DNA of 34,612 nt from Akkermansia muciniphila (GTDB lineage: Bacteria > Verrucomicrobiota > Verrucomicrobiia > Limisphaerales > UBA9464), in contig CAMAUY010000056.1 in NCBI GenBank assembly GCA_945861565.1, positions 1 through 34,612 on the forward strand, in the 5' to 3' direction. Below the pieces are notes generated by a model. The model saw nothing but the letters and a program-made list of their open reading frames with translations, did no database searches and was not told the DNA's origin. Positions 26,305-34,483 of this stretch are shown in pieces (position 1 is the first letter of the stretch; every line of letters begins with the position of its first letter). The translations under genes were made by a program, and so were the position numbers.

Positions 26305-27918
26305 TCAGGCGTGAGCCTTTTCATCCGCCGGATTGATGTGAACAACTTTGTAGCCACCAATCGTCTTGAAATAGAGCAAGAGCAAGAGGTAGCCCACCGC
26401 CATGATCGCCGGGATCATTGAATCGGTCGTCAGGGTTTTGCGATCCCCCGCAATGCTGGCGTCATGCACCTTGCGCTCCGCGGGCGTCAACTGGGACACC
26501 GCCTGCGAAACATCGCCGCCCGCTTTTCCAACCGCTTCGCGCGCCTTCGCCAACTTCTCGCCAATCGCACCAAACTTCGCCCCATCCAGTCCGGTGACCT
26601 CATCGAAGAATAGGAACTTGCTGGGTGTCGGTGACTTATATTCGCTATAAACCGCCGGATCCGTCGACTTCAGGGCCTCACCCGCAAATCGATCTTTGCA
26701 GTAGCCGAGCCCCGGACCACCGATCAGGCCGGCCGACAACATCCCAATGCCGCCCATGATGGAAATAGCGACGGCCCCGGTGCGGGGAAATCGATCCGAA
26801 ACCACGGCCAGCATGGTGGGCCAGAAAAAGGTCTTGCCCACGGCATAGATTCCCAGAGCGCCCAGGGCCATGCCGAAGCTCGTGATGCCACTCGACAAAT
26901 TGAGTCCCAGGCAGGCGAGGACTGCGCAGACGAGCAACAATCCGACCGGGGAGAGCCCGAGTCGTTTCTCGATGAACTCCGCACAGAAACGCAACGAAAA
27001 CATGATAACCGAAGTCCAGATGAAGAGCCATCGTCCCTGCTCAGAAGAGAACAGGTTGCCCGTGATGTTTTGGATCCAGTTATCCGTCCCCAATTCAACG
27101 GCACCGACCATGGCGTGGCAGATAAACAGGGCGAAGAGGAGAAATGATCCAATCGAGAACCGAGTCAACATCGAGACGGTTACCAGCAGCACTCCCGAAA
27201 TACCATAGGACACCGCCGGTGAAAGACCGAGCGGGCCAGCGAAAAATAGCGATAAAAGGTAGCAGACAACCAGCAGTCCCAGGACACCGACATCCTTAAA
27301 CATGTCAGCCAGAGAGACACCCTTCTCGGAGGCCTCGGACCGGGGCATCCGTTGTCCCATGAACATCAGGCCGTAGAGAACCGTCGGAATCAGGTAGAGC
27401 GCCAACTGCCACTTCCAAGCCAAGTGCATCTTATCGTCCAGGACCCATCCCGCCACCGTTCCCAAAACCATGCCCGCGGGCCAAGACGCGTGGAGAATAT
27501 TGAGGTAATGGGCTCGATTGCTCGGAAAGAGCGTGGCGATGAGAGGATTGGCGACCGCTTCCAGAGTACCATTCGCGAGGGCGAAGATGAACATTCCCCA
27601 GTAGAGCATTTCATAGGCATTTCCCTTGGTCGCACCAAACGTCACGATGGCGGAGAGGACGTGCAAAAGGAATGCGGCGATGACCAGTTTTCCATAGCCG
27701 ATCTTGTCGGCAATCACGCCACCAATGATGATCCCGAAGCAAAAGCCCGTAAATCCCTGGCCGCTGATGGCGCCGAGCTGGGTCGCGGTGAAGCCGAACT
27801 CCGCACCCCAGTTGTCCAGGATGCCATTCCGGATCGCAAATCCGACCCCGGCGGCCAGAATGGCCATGAATCCGGCCCACAAGAGCCGGTTTGCGTTTGG
27901 TGCAATGCCTTTTTCCAT
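26305..27918 (-). CDS. MFS transporter, fucose-permease-like, with soluble insert before the last helix
   Basis: The product has 537 residues, longer than the usual 400-450. About twelve hydrophobic helices are visible, starting with [20 protein letters not shown]. The region [20 protein letters not shown] is typical of the sugar/proton symporters related to fucose permease, so a sugar substrate is likely. Residues about 408-500 form a hydrophilic insert ([10 protein letters not shown] ... KTLTTDS) predicted to be partly helical, after which one more helix ([17 protein letters not shown]) and a short tail ending DEKAHA follow. The gene ends in a strong terminator and lies downstream of the Gfo/Idh/MocA gene on the same strand (146-bp gap), which would fit uptake and oxidation of one sugar. 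Confidence 0.9.
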   Translation of the reverse strand: MEKGIAPNANRLLWAGFMAILAAGVGFAIRNGILDNWGAEFGFTATQLGAISGQGFTGFCFGIIIGGVIADKIGYGKLVIAAFLLHVLSAIVTFGATKGNAYEMLYWGMFIFALANGTLEAVANPLIATLFPSNRAHYLNILHASWPAGMVLGTVAGWVLDDKMHLAWKWQLALYLIPTVLYGLMFMGQRMPRSEASEKGVSLADMFKDVGVLGLLVVCYLLSLFFAGPLGLSPAVSYGISGVLLVTVSMLTRFSIGSFLLFALFICHAMVGAVELGTDNWIQNITGNLFSSEQGRWLFIWTSVIMFSLRFCAEFIEKRLGLSPVGLLLVCAVLACLGLNLSSGITSFGMALGALGIYAVGKTFFWPTMLAVVSDRFPRTGAVAISIMGGIGMLSAGLIGGPGLGYCKDRFAGEALKSTDPAVYSEYKSPTPSKFLFFDEVTGLDGAKFGAIGEKLAKAREAVGKAGGDVSQAVSQLTPAERKVHDASIAGDRKTLTTDSMIPAIMAVGYLLLLLYFKTIGGYKVVHINPADEKAHA

Positions 27919-27997
27919 AGGTTTTCTACAGTCGATTCAATGTTGAAATGTTGGTTAGCGAACTGAATGCAGCCATGCTGCCTGCGAAACGGGAGCC

Positions 27998-28017
27998 CCG
28001 GCATTAAAGCGTGCCGG
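27998..28017. repeat. Hairpin between the oxidoreductase and MFS genes
   Basis: CCGGCA-TTAAAGCG-TGCCGG is a 6-bp perfect stem with an 8-base loop. It lies in the 146-bp gap 48 bp after the oxidoreductase stop on the minus strand. No T-run follows, so it may be a weak attenuator, an RNA-stability hairpin or chance. Confidence 0.35.
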
Positions 28018-28064
28018 AGTCGCCCGTGTCCAAATTAAACTCAGATCAAACATCCACTCGTCCC

Positions 28065-29177
28065 TTACACCCCTCGGAAGTTCGGGAGGTAGATCTTCTC
28101 ACCCCCACGAAGCGCGGACTCGTGGGCCAAAATGCCAACCATTGTCCAGTTCACCGATTGATAAACATCCGGGAAGCTCGGCCGCCCCTCAACAATGCTC
28201 ATCACAAACTCGTGCGCCAGATGAGGATGCGAACCACCATGGCCGCTACCCTGCAGGAAGGAAAGGTGCTGGTTCTCCTTCATATCGTACACGCCTTGCG
28301 TGGTGAATTGCCGAATCCCCTCCGGCAAAAGATTGGCGAAATCGGGAATCTTCACCTTCTCCACTTTCTCCCCCCCCAAATGCACCACCGGATCGTCATG
28401 CTCCACGAGCTGCCATTCGAAGGAGCTGGCAGATCCATAGCAGTCAAAACTCTCCCGATACTGCCGGGCCGCTTCAAACAGGTATCGCGTCACCTCCCCG
28501 GCAACATCCTGATTGCGCACCTGGAAATGCGCCGTCTCGAAACTGTAGGGAGATCCGTACTTCGCAATTAACTTCTCCGCAATCCGACCGGACCCGAGAC
28601 ACGACACAAACTCCGCTTCGCCATTCACGATTCCAAGGCACGGCGACACACAGTGCGTCGCATAATGCATCGGGGGCAATCCCTCCCAATACCCAGGCCA
28701 ACCGTTCATGTTTTGCAAATGACTTCCACGCACGAACTGAATCCGCCCCAAACGGCCCTTGTCCCTCAGTTCCCGCACGTAAAGATACTCGCGGCTCCAG
28801 ACTACCGTCTCCATCATCATGTACTTCTTCCCGCTTTCCTTCGACGCCTTCACGATTTCCCGCGCCTCTTCCACCGTCGTGCAGGCCGGCACCGTGCACG
28901 CCACATGCTTTCCCGCCCGCAACGCCGCAATCGACTGAGACGCATGCAGGTGAATCGGGGAATTGATGTGCACCGCGTCGACCTGCGGATCCCGCAAGAC
29001 GTCCTCAAACGCCTGGTAGCGCTTGTCCACCCCGAACGCTTTGCCGATCGCGTCGAGCTTATCCCTCGAACGCTGGCAGATGGCGTACATGTTGGCATTC
29101 GGATGCCGTTGATAAATGGGAATGAATTCAGACCCAAATCCGAGGCCCACAATGGCGATGTTTAGTTTGCGGCTCAT
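28065..29177 (-). CDS. Gfo/Idh/MocA-family oxidoreductase, cytosolic, lacking the EKP motif
   Basis: The product has 370 residues and no signal peptide. The N-terminal Rossmann fold has the dinucleotide loop VGLGFGSEF, and VHINSPIHLH is the usual next strand. Where most members have GKHVxxEKP with a catalytic Lys, this one has GKHVACTVPACTTVEEAREI, so the Lys is absent. The C-terminal alpha/beta domain contains MHYATHCVSP, whose His may be catalytic. Most relatives are NAD(P)-dependent sugar or inositol dehydrogenases. The missing Lys suggests a different subgroup or reaction. The MFS gene follows on the same strand. A 17-bp dyad lies 27 bp upstream of the start. Confidence 0.92.
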   Translation of the reverse strand: MSRKLNIAIVGLGFGSEFIPIYQRHPNANMYAICQRSRDKLDAIGKAFGVDKRYQAFEDVLRDPQVDAVHINSPIHLHASQSIAALRAGKHVACTVPACTTVEEAREIVKASKESGKKYMMMETVVWSREYLYVRELRDKGRLGRIQFVRGSHLQNMNGWPGYWEGLPPMHYATHCVSPCLGIVNGEAEFVSCLGSGRIAEKLIAKYGSPYSFETAHFQVRNQDVAGEVTRYLFEAARQYRESFDCYGSASSFEWQLVEHDDPVVHLGGEKVEKVKIPDFANLLPEGIRQFTTQGVYDMKENQHLSFLQGSGHGGSHPHLAHEFVMSIVEGRPSFPDVYQSVNWTMVGILAHESALRGGEKIYLPNFRGV

Positions 29178-29477
29178 GAAATCGATGGTTCGCGACGGGA
29201 ACGCACCCGATCATCGGGTGAGTTCACACGGAGACTGCGACCATTCAACGCGGGGCTCGGGGAAACCGTCAACGTGAAAACACCGGTGGGAAGAGCGCGG
29301 AACTTCTGCCGTTGAGCACTCGTCGCTTGGTTGAACGCGGAACAACCTTCTCTGCACCTAAAATGAAAGCCTCATGAATTCGCAATCACCCGCTACCGCA
29401 GCACGGACAATCTTGAAATAACGAGGCGTTTCAGAAAGGCCTTGCGACCGGCAGAATCCCAGCCTACCAGACCTTCG
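29178..29477. other. 300-bp divergent intergenic region
   Basis: This spacer separates the minus-strand oxidoreductase from the plus-strand lipoprotein gene and should hold both promoters. The only clear structure is the dyad at 29204-29220. I found no convincing -35/-10 pair, small gene or RNA. Confidence 0.5.
29204..29220. promoter_or_regulatory. Perfect 17-bp palindrome, candidate operator
   Basis: CACCCGAT-C-ATCGGGTG is an uninterrupted dyad with 8-bp arms around one central base. It is 27 bp upstream of the oxidoreductase start codon, where a repressor would overlap the promoter or transcript start. Its length and symmetry suit a LacI- or GntR-type dimer, but no regulator gene is in the window. 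Confidence 0.45.
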
Positions 29478-30794
29478 ATGCGATTCAGACTTCGAGATTT
29501 GTCTGTCAGCATGGGGGTGGGGGCGGTCCTTCTCCTCGCGGCGGGGTGCGCGACAACACCGAGGGCCCTCTCCCCACATCAACGCGCTTCCGTCTCCACC
29601 GGCCAGCGAAGCGTCGTACTCCTGCGGTTGGAGACCACGTTCAATGACCAGCCGGTGGTGACCCGCAAGTTGGGCCTGTCCGAGGCCGGGCCGTTTGCCC
29701 TCGCGCTCGCCAATCTGGATCGGAACGGCCCAATCGAGCCGGAGCCGGTGACCATGCCTGCTGGTGAATCTAAAGAGGGCACATGGTGCTGCCTCGTACT
29801 GGAGCCAGGCACTTATTACCTCTGGTCAGCTCTGCCCAACATCCACCCACGGGACTTGTCCGCCGATCCGAAGAGCATCGGCGGATGGAGACTGGAAGTT
29901 CCACCGGGAGCGCCGGTGGTTTACGCGGGATCGCTGCAACTGAAATCCAAGGGCCGAAGGTTCATCAACGAAAGATTCGTTAAGGAGATCCGGTCGAATC
30001 TCGTGAACGAACCCGCCGCGGCCGCCGCGTTCGTGGACCGCAACCTTGCCGGACTGGGACCGATGACGGTTTCGCTGCTGCAACGTTACGGCGACTGGAT
30101 CGGGGATTCGCCGGCGTCCGATCTGCTGCCGGCGCGCGCGCTGGCGGCAGTGTCCGGCGGCTACGGACCGGGCGCGGGCGGGGGCCTTGTGCTGGCCCTA
30201 GCCTACGCGCCGTTTGGGTGGTTGGCGGGGCGGGTGAAGGGATCGTCTGATGCGCATACTTGGCAGCCCTGCCTGGAGGATCTCGCCCAGGAAATCCGGC
30301 TGTTCGATCCCCTCGCGTATCTTCGTTCCAACCTGGCCGCGCAGTTGGGCACAAACGGAATCCTCGCCGGCACGCCGTCACCCGTCGGAGATGTAGTGTG
30401 GACTGCGGCTGACAGCCAGAATTGCCGCAGTGTTCTCCAGGCGGACGTGGCTCGCTTCCAGCTCCGCGAAGCCAGCGGTGGCTTCTGTCTCGAAGCGCTG
30501 CTGCGGGTGCGCGTGTGGGATGCCCTGTCCCGGCAATGCTGCTTTGACGCGCACTGGCTCTACTCGCATCCCCAAGGCAAGCAACTCCCAGGCGAATCGG
30601 ACGGAGCGGCCCCAAGCGCGATTTTAGAGCATCTCTTCCCTCCCCCTTACGTAACACGCCTGAGTGTGTCGCCGCAGTCCTACAGACGGGAGGACTGGTG
30701 CGGAGCCGGCGGCCGAAAAATCCTGCGAGACGAACTGACGAAGGCCATCCATCAAGCCGTGGGGCAGACGACCGACGCGCTGGGCCTGCGATGA
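29478..30794 (+). CDS. Large lipoprotein of unknown function
   Basis: The product has 438 residues. Starting at ATG 29478, MRFRLRDLSVSMGVGAVLLL followed by AAGCATT is a lipoprotein signal with lipobox Cys; the longer ORF begins with a non-ATG codon and is not needed. The mature protein starts with an Ig-like beta region (VVLLRLETTFNDQPVVTRKL) and has GTYYLWSALPNIHP. A glycine-rich hydrophobic segment (GGYGPGAGGGLVLALAYAPF) lies near the middle. The C-terminal half contains several Cys. I do not recognise the family. It stands alone, flanked by 300 and 358 bp of non-coding DNA. Confidence 0.75.
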   Translation: MRFRLRDLSVSMGVGAVLLLAAGCATTPRALSPHQRASVSTGQRSVVLLRLETTFNDQPVVTRKLGLSEAGPFALALANLDRNGPIEPEPVTMPAGESKEGTWCCLVLEPGTYYLWSALPNIHPRDLSADPKSIGGWRLEVPPGAPVVYAGSLQLKSKGRRFINERFVKEIRSNLVNEPAAAAAFVDRNLAGLGPMTVSLLQRYGDWIGDSPASDLLPARALAAVSGGYGPGAGGGLVLALAYAPFGWLAGRVKGSSDAHTWQPCLEDLAQEIRLFDPLAYLRSNLAAQLGTNGILAGTPSPVGDVVWTAADSQNCRSVLQADVARFQLREASGGFCLEALLRVRVWDALSRQCCFDAHWLYSHPQGKQLPGESDGAAPSAILEHLFPPPYVTRLSVSPQSYRREDWCGAGGRKILRDELTKAIHQAVGQTTDALGLR

Positions 30795-31152
30795 CGTGCC
30801 GACCCGCGACCAGCCGTTTGGAAAATCGACCGTTAAGGCCTGCTTTGGCCACCAGGCGACCGCAGCGTTTTACCAATGGGACTGCGCTCGCAGAGGTTAG
30901 GTTTGCAACAGGCTGTTGATCACAGATTGGGTTCCCACCTTGGACTGGCTGGACCAAATCAAATAAGAGTCAGGTTCAAAGACGGTTCACTCCGAAAGGG
31001 TATTGACAGCCCAATTCAGCGCGCGGACTCTGCCCCACAAATCCCCTGCCCCGATAAACGAAGACCCCCGACCCCGGAGCGTCAAGGTCGATGCTTATCA
31101 ATGCTGGGAGACAAATTTTTCATGATAACCCTTTGCACCACAGGAGATTAAG
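30795..31152. other. 358-bp intergenic region upstream of the thuA-like gene
   Basis: No gene is visible. A 13-bp palindrome CAACAG-G-CTGTTG lies at 30906-30918. A TTGACA hexamer at 31003-31008 has only a poor -10 (GACTCT) at 17 bp. The stretch 31111-31130 is locally AT-rich. The last bases carry the AGGAG site of the next gene. This is presumably the promoter region of the ThuA-oxidoreductase pair. Confidence 0.45.
31142..31146 (+). promoter_or_regulatory. Strong Shine-Dalgarno site of the ThuA gene
   Basis: AGGAG lies 6 bases before ATG 31153. It fixes that start codon, and it is unusual here because most genes of the window show no recognisable Shine-Dalgarno sequence. Confidence 0.8.
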
Positions 31153-31893
31153 ATGCGACGCCTTTTCGGATGGATGATAGCCGCTCTAGCGGGACTCGGC
31201 ACTGCCGCGTCCTTGGCAGACGACGCAATGAAGCCGCTCAAAGTCTGCATTCTTTCCGGATGCGAGACTTACAAATCCGAAGAATCGTTGCCGCGATTTC
31301 AGGAGTTCTTGGAGCGCCACTACAACGTAGTCTGCTCGCGCATCGTGCGTACCGCGGTCGATGACCTGCCAGGACTGGAACGACTGGACGACTGTGATGT
31401 CGCACTCGTATTCATCAAGCGGATGCAGCTCAAGGGCGCACAACTGGAGCGTTTCCAAAAGTACGCCAAATCGGGGCGCCCGATCGTCGCGGTGCGGACG
31501 GCTAGCCATGCGGTGCAAACGTGGCTGGAGTTCGACAAGGAAGTGCTCGGCGGCAACTACAAAGGCCATCATCCCGTCGGGCCAGTCACTCAGATCAAGA
31601 TCAAATCGAAAGAGGCAGCGCATCCGGTCCTCGCCGGCGTCGAACTGACCGCAGTCAACGATGCACTCTACAAAAACCAGGATCATGCAGCCGACATTCA
31701 AGTGCTCGTGGAGGGGACGATCCCCGGCCAACCCACCGAGCCGTTGGCCTGGACGCGCGAGTTCAAGGGCGGGCGGATTTTCTACACGTCGCTCGGCGCG
31801 CAAGACACGTTCCAGGAACCGGACTTCCGCCGCCTGTTGGTCAACGCCTTGTTCTGGACGGCCAGGCGCGACGTGGAAGCGATCAAGAAATAG
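31153..31893 (+). CDS. ThuA-domain protein, exported
   Basis: The product has 246 residues. MRRLFGWMIAALAGLGTAAS, then LAD, is a Sec signal peptide, so the protein should act in the periplasm. The body is a ThuA (trehalose-utilisation type, class-I glutamine amidotransferase-like fold) domain: VCILSGCETYKSEESLPRF, CDVALVFIKRM, KSGRPIVAVRTASHA, the GHHPVG segment and GGRIFYTSLGAQDTFQEPDF. The last motif and the ASHA segment are typical. Such proteins are often next to Tat-exported Gfo/Idh/MocA oxidoreductases in Planctomycetes, as here (54-bp gap). They are thought to take part in carbohydrate breakdown, but the reaction is unproven. Confidence 0.92.
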   Translation: MRRLFGWMIAALAGLGTAASLADDAMKPLKVCILSGCETYKSEESLPRFQEFLERHYNVVCSRIVRTAVDDLPGLERLDDCDVALVFIKRMQLKGAQLERFQKYAKSGRPIVAVRTASHAVQTWLEFDKEVLGGNYKGHHPVGPVTQIKIKSKEAAHPVLAGVELTAVNDALYKNQDHAADIQVLVEGTIPGQPTEPLAWTREFKGGRIFYTSLGAQDTFQEPDFRRLLVNALFWTARRDVEAIKK

Positions 31894-31947
31894 CCCGCAG
31901 GATGCACTATTTTCACTCACGATTCACATGACCTTGGAGACCTCGCC

Positions 31948-33264
31948 ATGCCCGACTACTTAAACCGCCGCGATTTTGTGAAATTGTCGTCGGGCTGCGT
32001 GGCTGCCGCCGCGGTGCTAGGTGCATCGCCGACCCATGCCGCTCGCGGGGCGAACGACACGTTGGTGGTTGCGTTGATCGGCTGCGGCGGACGCGGGATG
32101 GGCGATGCAAGGCAGTTCCAGAAACTACCCAATGTCGAAGTCGGTTATGTCTGCGACGTGGATGAGTCTAGACTCGCGTTGGCGGCGAAGAATTTTGGCG
32201 TGCCGGCCGGCAAGGCGGTCAACGACCTGCGGCGAGTGCTCGATGACAAGTCGGTCGATGCGGTCATTGTGGCGACACCCGATCATTGGCACTCGTTGGC
32301 GGCGATCCTGGCATGCGACGCGGGCAAGCATGTCTATGTCGAAAAGCCGATCTCGCACAATATTCGCGAGGGCCGGTTGCTGGTCGAGGCGTCGGCCCGC
32401 AACAAGACGCTGGTGCAGCACGGCACGCAAAGCCGCAGTACCGTCACCACGATCGAAGCGGTCAAGCGGCTGCGCGAGGGAATTATCGGCGACGTACTCG
32501 TAGCGAAGTGCTGGAACATCCAGCGTCGCGGACTGCTGCCTCCCGGCATCGATACGGTGCCGCCGGCCGGCTTCGATTACGACTCGTGGGTCGGGCCCGC
32601 GACGATGATTCCCTATCGGACCAATCGCGTCCACCAGCGTTGGACCATGTGGTATCACTTTGGAGTCGGCGAAGCGGGCAACGACGGCGTGCATGACATC
32701 GACTACACGCGCTGGGGTTTGGGCGTCGAGACCCATCCCACAAAGATCTCAGCGAACGGTGGCAAGTTCCACTTCCACGACGAAACCGAGTTCCCCGACA
32801 CGCAACAGGTAACGTTCGAGTACCCCGGCGACGGCAAACCGGGCAGCCAGCGGTTGCTCATTTACGAACAGCGGCTGTGGTCCACGAACTATCCGCACAA
32901 CACCGACAGCGGAGCCGAGTTCTACGGCACGAAAGGGCAGATGTATCTGAGCCGTCGCGGCAAGGTCACGGTGCTCGGCGACCGCAACTCCCCGGTCCCG
33001 CTCGACATCGAACTAAAACCGCAGGATGACGCGGCGCATGTGCGCAACTTCTGCGACTGCATCCGCAGCGGAGCGAAGCCCAACGCCGACGCAATGACCG
33101 GCCACCTCTCGACCTCGCTGGCTCACCTGGCTAACATCGCCACGCGCGTCGGCCGCTCGCTGACGTTCGATCCGCAGAAGGAACAGATTCTCGGCGACGC
33201 CGAAGCCAACAAGCTCATCCGCCGCGAATACCGCAACCACTGGGGCACGCCACAAGGGGCGTAG
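31948..33264 (+). CDS. Gfo/Idh/MocA-family oxidoreductase with Tat signal
   Basis: The product has 438 residues. LNRRDFVKLSSGCVAAAAVL, cleaved near THA-A, is a twin-arginine signal, as expected for an enzyme exported with its bound nucleotide. The Rossmann fold has VALIGCGGRGMGD, VATPDHWH follows, and the catalytic-type motif GKHVYVEKPISHN is intact, unlike in the other family member of this window. The C-terminal domain contains NDGVHDIDYTRWGL and GTKGQMYLSRRG. The order ThuA then Tat-Gfo/Idh/MocA suggests an operon; GGAG at 31936-31939 provides a Shine-Dalgarno site. The substrate is probably a sugar derivative, inferred from the family. Confidence 0.94.
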   Translation: MPDYLNRRDFVKLSSGCVAAAAVLGASPTHAARGANDTLVVALIGCGGRGMGDARQFQKLPNVEVGYVCDVDESRLALAAKNFGVPAGKAVNDLRRVLDDKSVDAVIVATPDHWHSLAAILACDAGKHVYVEKPISHNIREGRLLVEASARNKTLVQHGTQSRSTVTTIEAVKRLREGIIGDVLVAKCWNIQRRGLLPPGIDTVPPAGFDYDSWVGPATMIPYRTNRVHQRWTMWYHFGVGEAGNDGVHDIDYTRWGLGVETHPTKISANGGKFHFHDETEFPDTQQVTFEYPGDGKPGSQRLLIYEQRLWSTNYPHNTDSGAEFYGTKGQMYLSRRGKVTVLGDRNSPVPLDIELKPQDDAAHVRNFCDCIRSGAKPNADAMTGHLSTSLAHLANIATRVGRSLTFDPQKEQILGDAEANKLIRREYRNHWGTPQGA

Positions 33265-33415
33265 TGCAGCTGCCATTGGCATCAAGGGCATCGTCCGCAT
33301 CCGCGTCACTGGCCCGCACGGAAATCGAAACCGACTCTCCATGCCTCGCCGGGGCTTAGTCGTCCGGCGCGAAGGGTAGGAGGTTGCCCCGGCGCATCCC
33401 AAAGTTTTTGGTAGA

Positions 33416-33438
33416 GGGTTGTCGCGCTGCGACAACCC
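33416..33438. repeat. Perfect 10-bp stem-loop in the composite repeat
   Basis: GGGTTGTCGC-GCT-GCGACAACCC has a fully paired 10-bp stem and a 3-base loop. No T-run follows on either strand. Confidence 0.8.
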
Positions 33439-33501
33439 CGCCTGCGTCCAACGGGCGGACAGGGCCGCTGCGCGGTTCGTGCCGAGCCTGAACGGCGCGG
33501 A

Positions 33502-33520
33502 GACGCCGCAGCGCGGCGTC
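33502..33520. repeat. Perfect 8-bp stem-loop in the composite repeat
   Basis: GACGCCGC-AGC-GCGGCGTC has a fully paired 8-bp stem and a 3-base loop, and lies 63 bp beyond the first hairpin. Confidence 0.8.
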
Positions 33521-33719
33521 CGCTACCTTCTCCAAGAACTTCGGGATACACGGGAGGTTGCCCCGGCGCTTTGACGATCCTTGCGCCACCCCTGGGGATC
33601 GTTTAAGGCGCAGAACGAGTTATGTCGCGGTGAACAAGTTATCGACTTGTCAGTGGGAATGTCGGGAACGATTGAGCGACGGGTGGAAGAGGTAGTCGCA
33701 TTCACGTCGCCTGGCGCGG

Positions 33720-33968
33720 ATGGCCGTGATGGAACGATGCGTCGCGCCCGTCCGCCACGTGGCCGAAGCCGGTCAACGCTTCGAGCCGGAGAACAAGTTT
33801 TGGAAGGAGTTGCTCCATGCTCTCCCGGGAACACCGGTCCTGCGGTCGGGCGTGCTTCCGCACCCGACGCGCTTCGTCGCCATGACCGGCTTCACGCGGC
33901 GCGGTCCGGGTTTGGTCGTGGAATGGCAGCGCCCATTCACGCGGCAAACTGAGACCGTCCATGATTAA
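33720..33968 (+). CDS. Doubtful small ORF overlapping the nucleotidyltransferase start
   Basis: The 82-residue product contains FEPENKFWKELLHALPG and FVAMTGFTRRGPGLVVEWQ, with no recognisable domain. Its stop overlaps the next start by 8 bases, which would allow translational coupling. It lacks a Shine-Dalgarno sequence, and competing ORFs exist on both strands. It may be chance in a repeat-rich spacer. Confidence 0.25.
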   Translation: MAVMERCVAPVRHVAEAGQRFEPENKFWKELLHALPGTPVLRSGVLPHPTRFVAMTGFTRRGPGLVVEWQRPFTRQTETVHD

Positions 33969-34422
33969 CGCCGAACGTATCCTGGCGACGCTGGACAAGG
34001 GACTCGACCACCCGGTAACGCTGGTGATCTATGGCCGTGCCGCTCTCGCGCTTGGATTTGAGAATCCTCCCGAAGCGGTCAAGCATACGCTGGATGTGGA
34101 CGCAATCATTCCCGTTTCCCAGGTGGAGGTCTTCCAGGGAGACAGCAATTTTTGGAGTGCGCAAGAGGCCGCGAATCGCGAACTCGAGAAAGACGGCTTG
34201 TACATCACCCACCTGTTTGAAGCCGACCAGGTCTTCCTTCGCCGCGATTGGGAACAACACCTCGTTCCCATCACCCATCCGCCGACACGCTGGCTGCGGC
34301 TGTCTCGTCCCGCGACGCTCGACTTAATCCTGACCAAGATGATGCGCGGCGATGATCCGCAAGACATGGCGGACGTTGCATTCCTCATCCGCCATGATAA
34401 GGGACAAAAAGGGACAGGCTAA
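33961..34422 (+). CDS. Nucleotidyltransferase-fold protein (AbiEii-like), apparently C-terminally truncated
   Basis: The product has 153 residues. IYGRAALALGF followed by HTLDVDAIIP is the nucleotidyltransferase signature (G-x, then D-x-D). RLSRPATLDLILTKMMRGDDPQDMADVAFLI is a conserved C-terminal block. Relatives include AbiEii-type toxin-like transferases, which act with an antitoxin, but no antitoxin gene is identifiable here. The family normally continues for several tens of residues after the AFLIRHD segment. Here the frame enters the inverted repeat at 34406 and stops after KGQKGTG. It is therefore probably cut short by a repeat insertion or deletion, and may be inactive. Confidence 0.65.
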   Translation: MINAERILATLDKGLDHPVTLVIYGRAALALGFENPPEAVKHTLDVDAIIPVSQVEVFQGDSNFWSAQEAANRELEKDGLYITHLFEADQVFLRRDWEQHLVPITHPPTRWLRLSRPATLDLILTKMMRGDDPQDMADVAFLIRHDKGQKGTG

Positions 34423-34457
34423 ATGGAGTTGATGAGATATTGAGCCTGGTACTTTTT
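34406..34457. repeat. Imperfect inverted repeat at the end of the nucleotidyltransferase gene
   Basis: AAAAAGGGACAGGCT (34406-34420) and AGCCTGGTACTTTTT (34443-34457) pair at 12 of 15 positions around a 22-base loop. GGGACA also occurs twice in a row with five A's between (34401-34416). The A-rich and T-rich outer ends could make it a two-way terminator; its position inside a conserved coding end suggests insertion. Confidence 0.6.
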
Positions 34458-34483
34458 CTTGTGACAACGGTGTCCGTCTTGAT

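Larger units (their letters stand above)
33379..33569. repeat. Composite REP-like element bounded by 17-bp direct repeats
   Basis: GGAGGTTGCCCCGGCGC occurs identically at 33379-33395 and 33553-33569. Between the copies are two perfect hairpins, at 33416-33438 and 33502-33520, each with a 3-base loop. The layout suggests a small mobile or duplicated non-coding unit rather than regulatory DNA of one gene. No transposase is present. Confidence 0.6.
33265..33960. other. 696-bp repeat-rich region without a secure gene
   Basis: It holds the composite repeat at 33379-33569 with two hairpins, another imperfect hairpin at about 33847-33870 (GTCGGG ... CCCGAC), and one weak ORF (33720-33968). Several other short ORFs overlap in all frames, as is usual in GC-rich non-coding DNA. 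Confidence 0.55.

Noticed and set aside
29980..30957. Minus-strand ORF of 325 codons opposite the large lipoprotein
   Set aside because: Arg/Pro-rich shadow translation. The sense frame has a clear lipoprotein signal.
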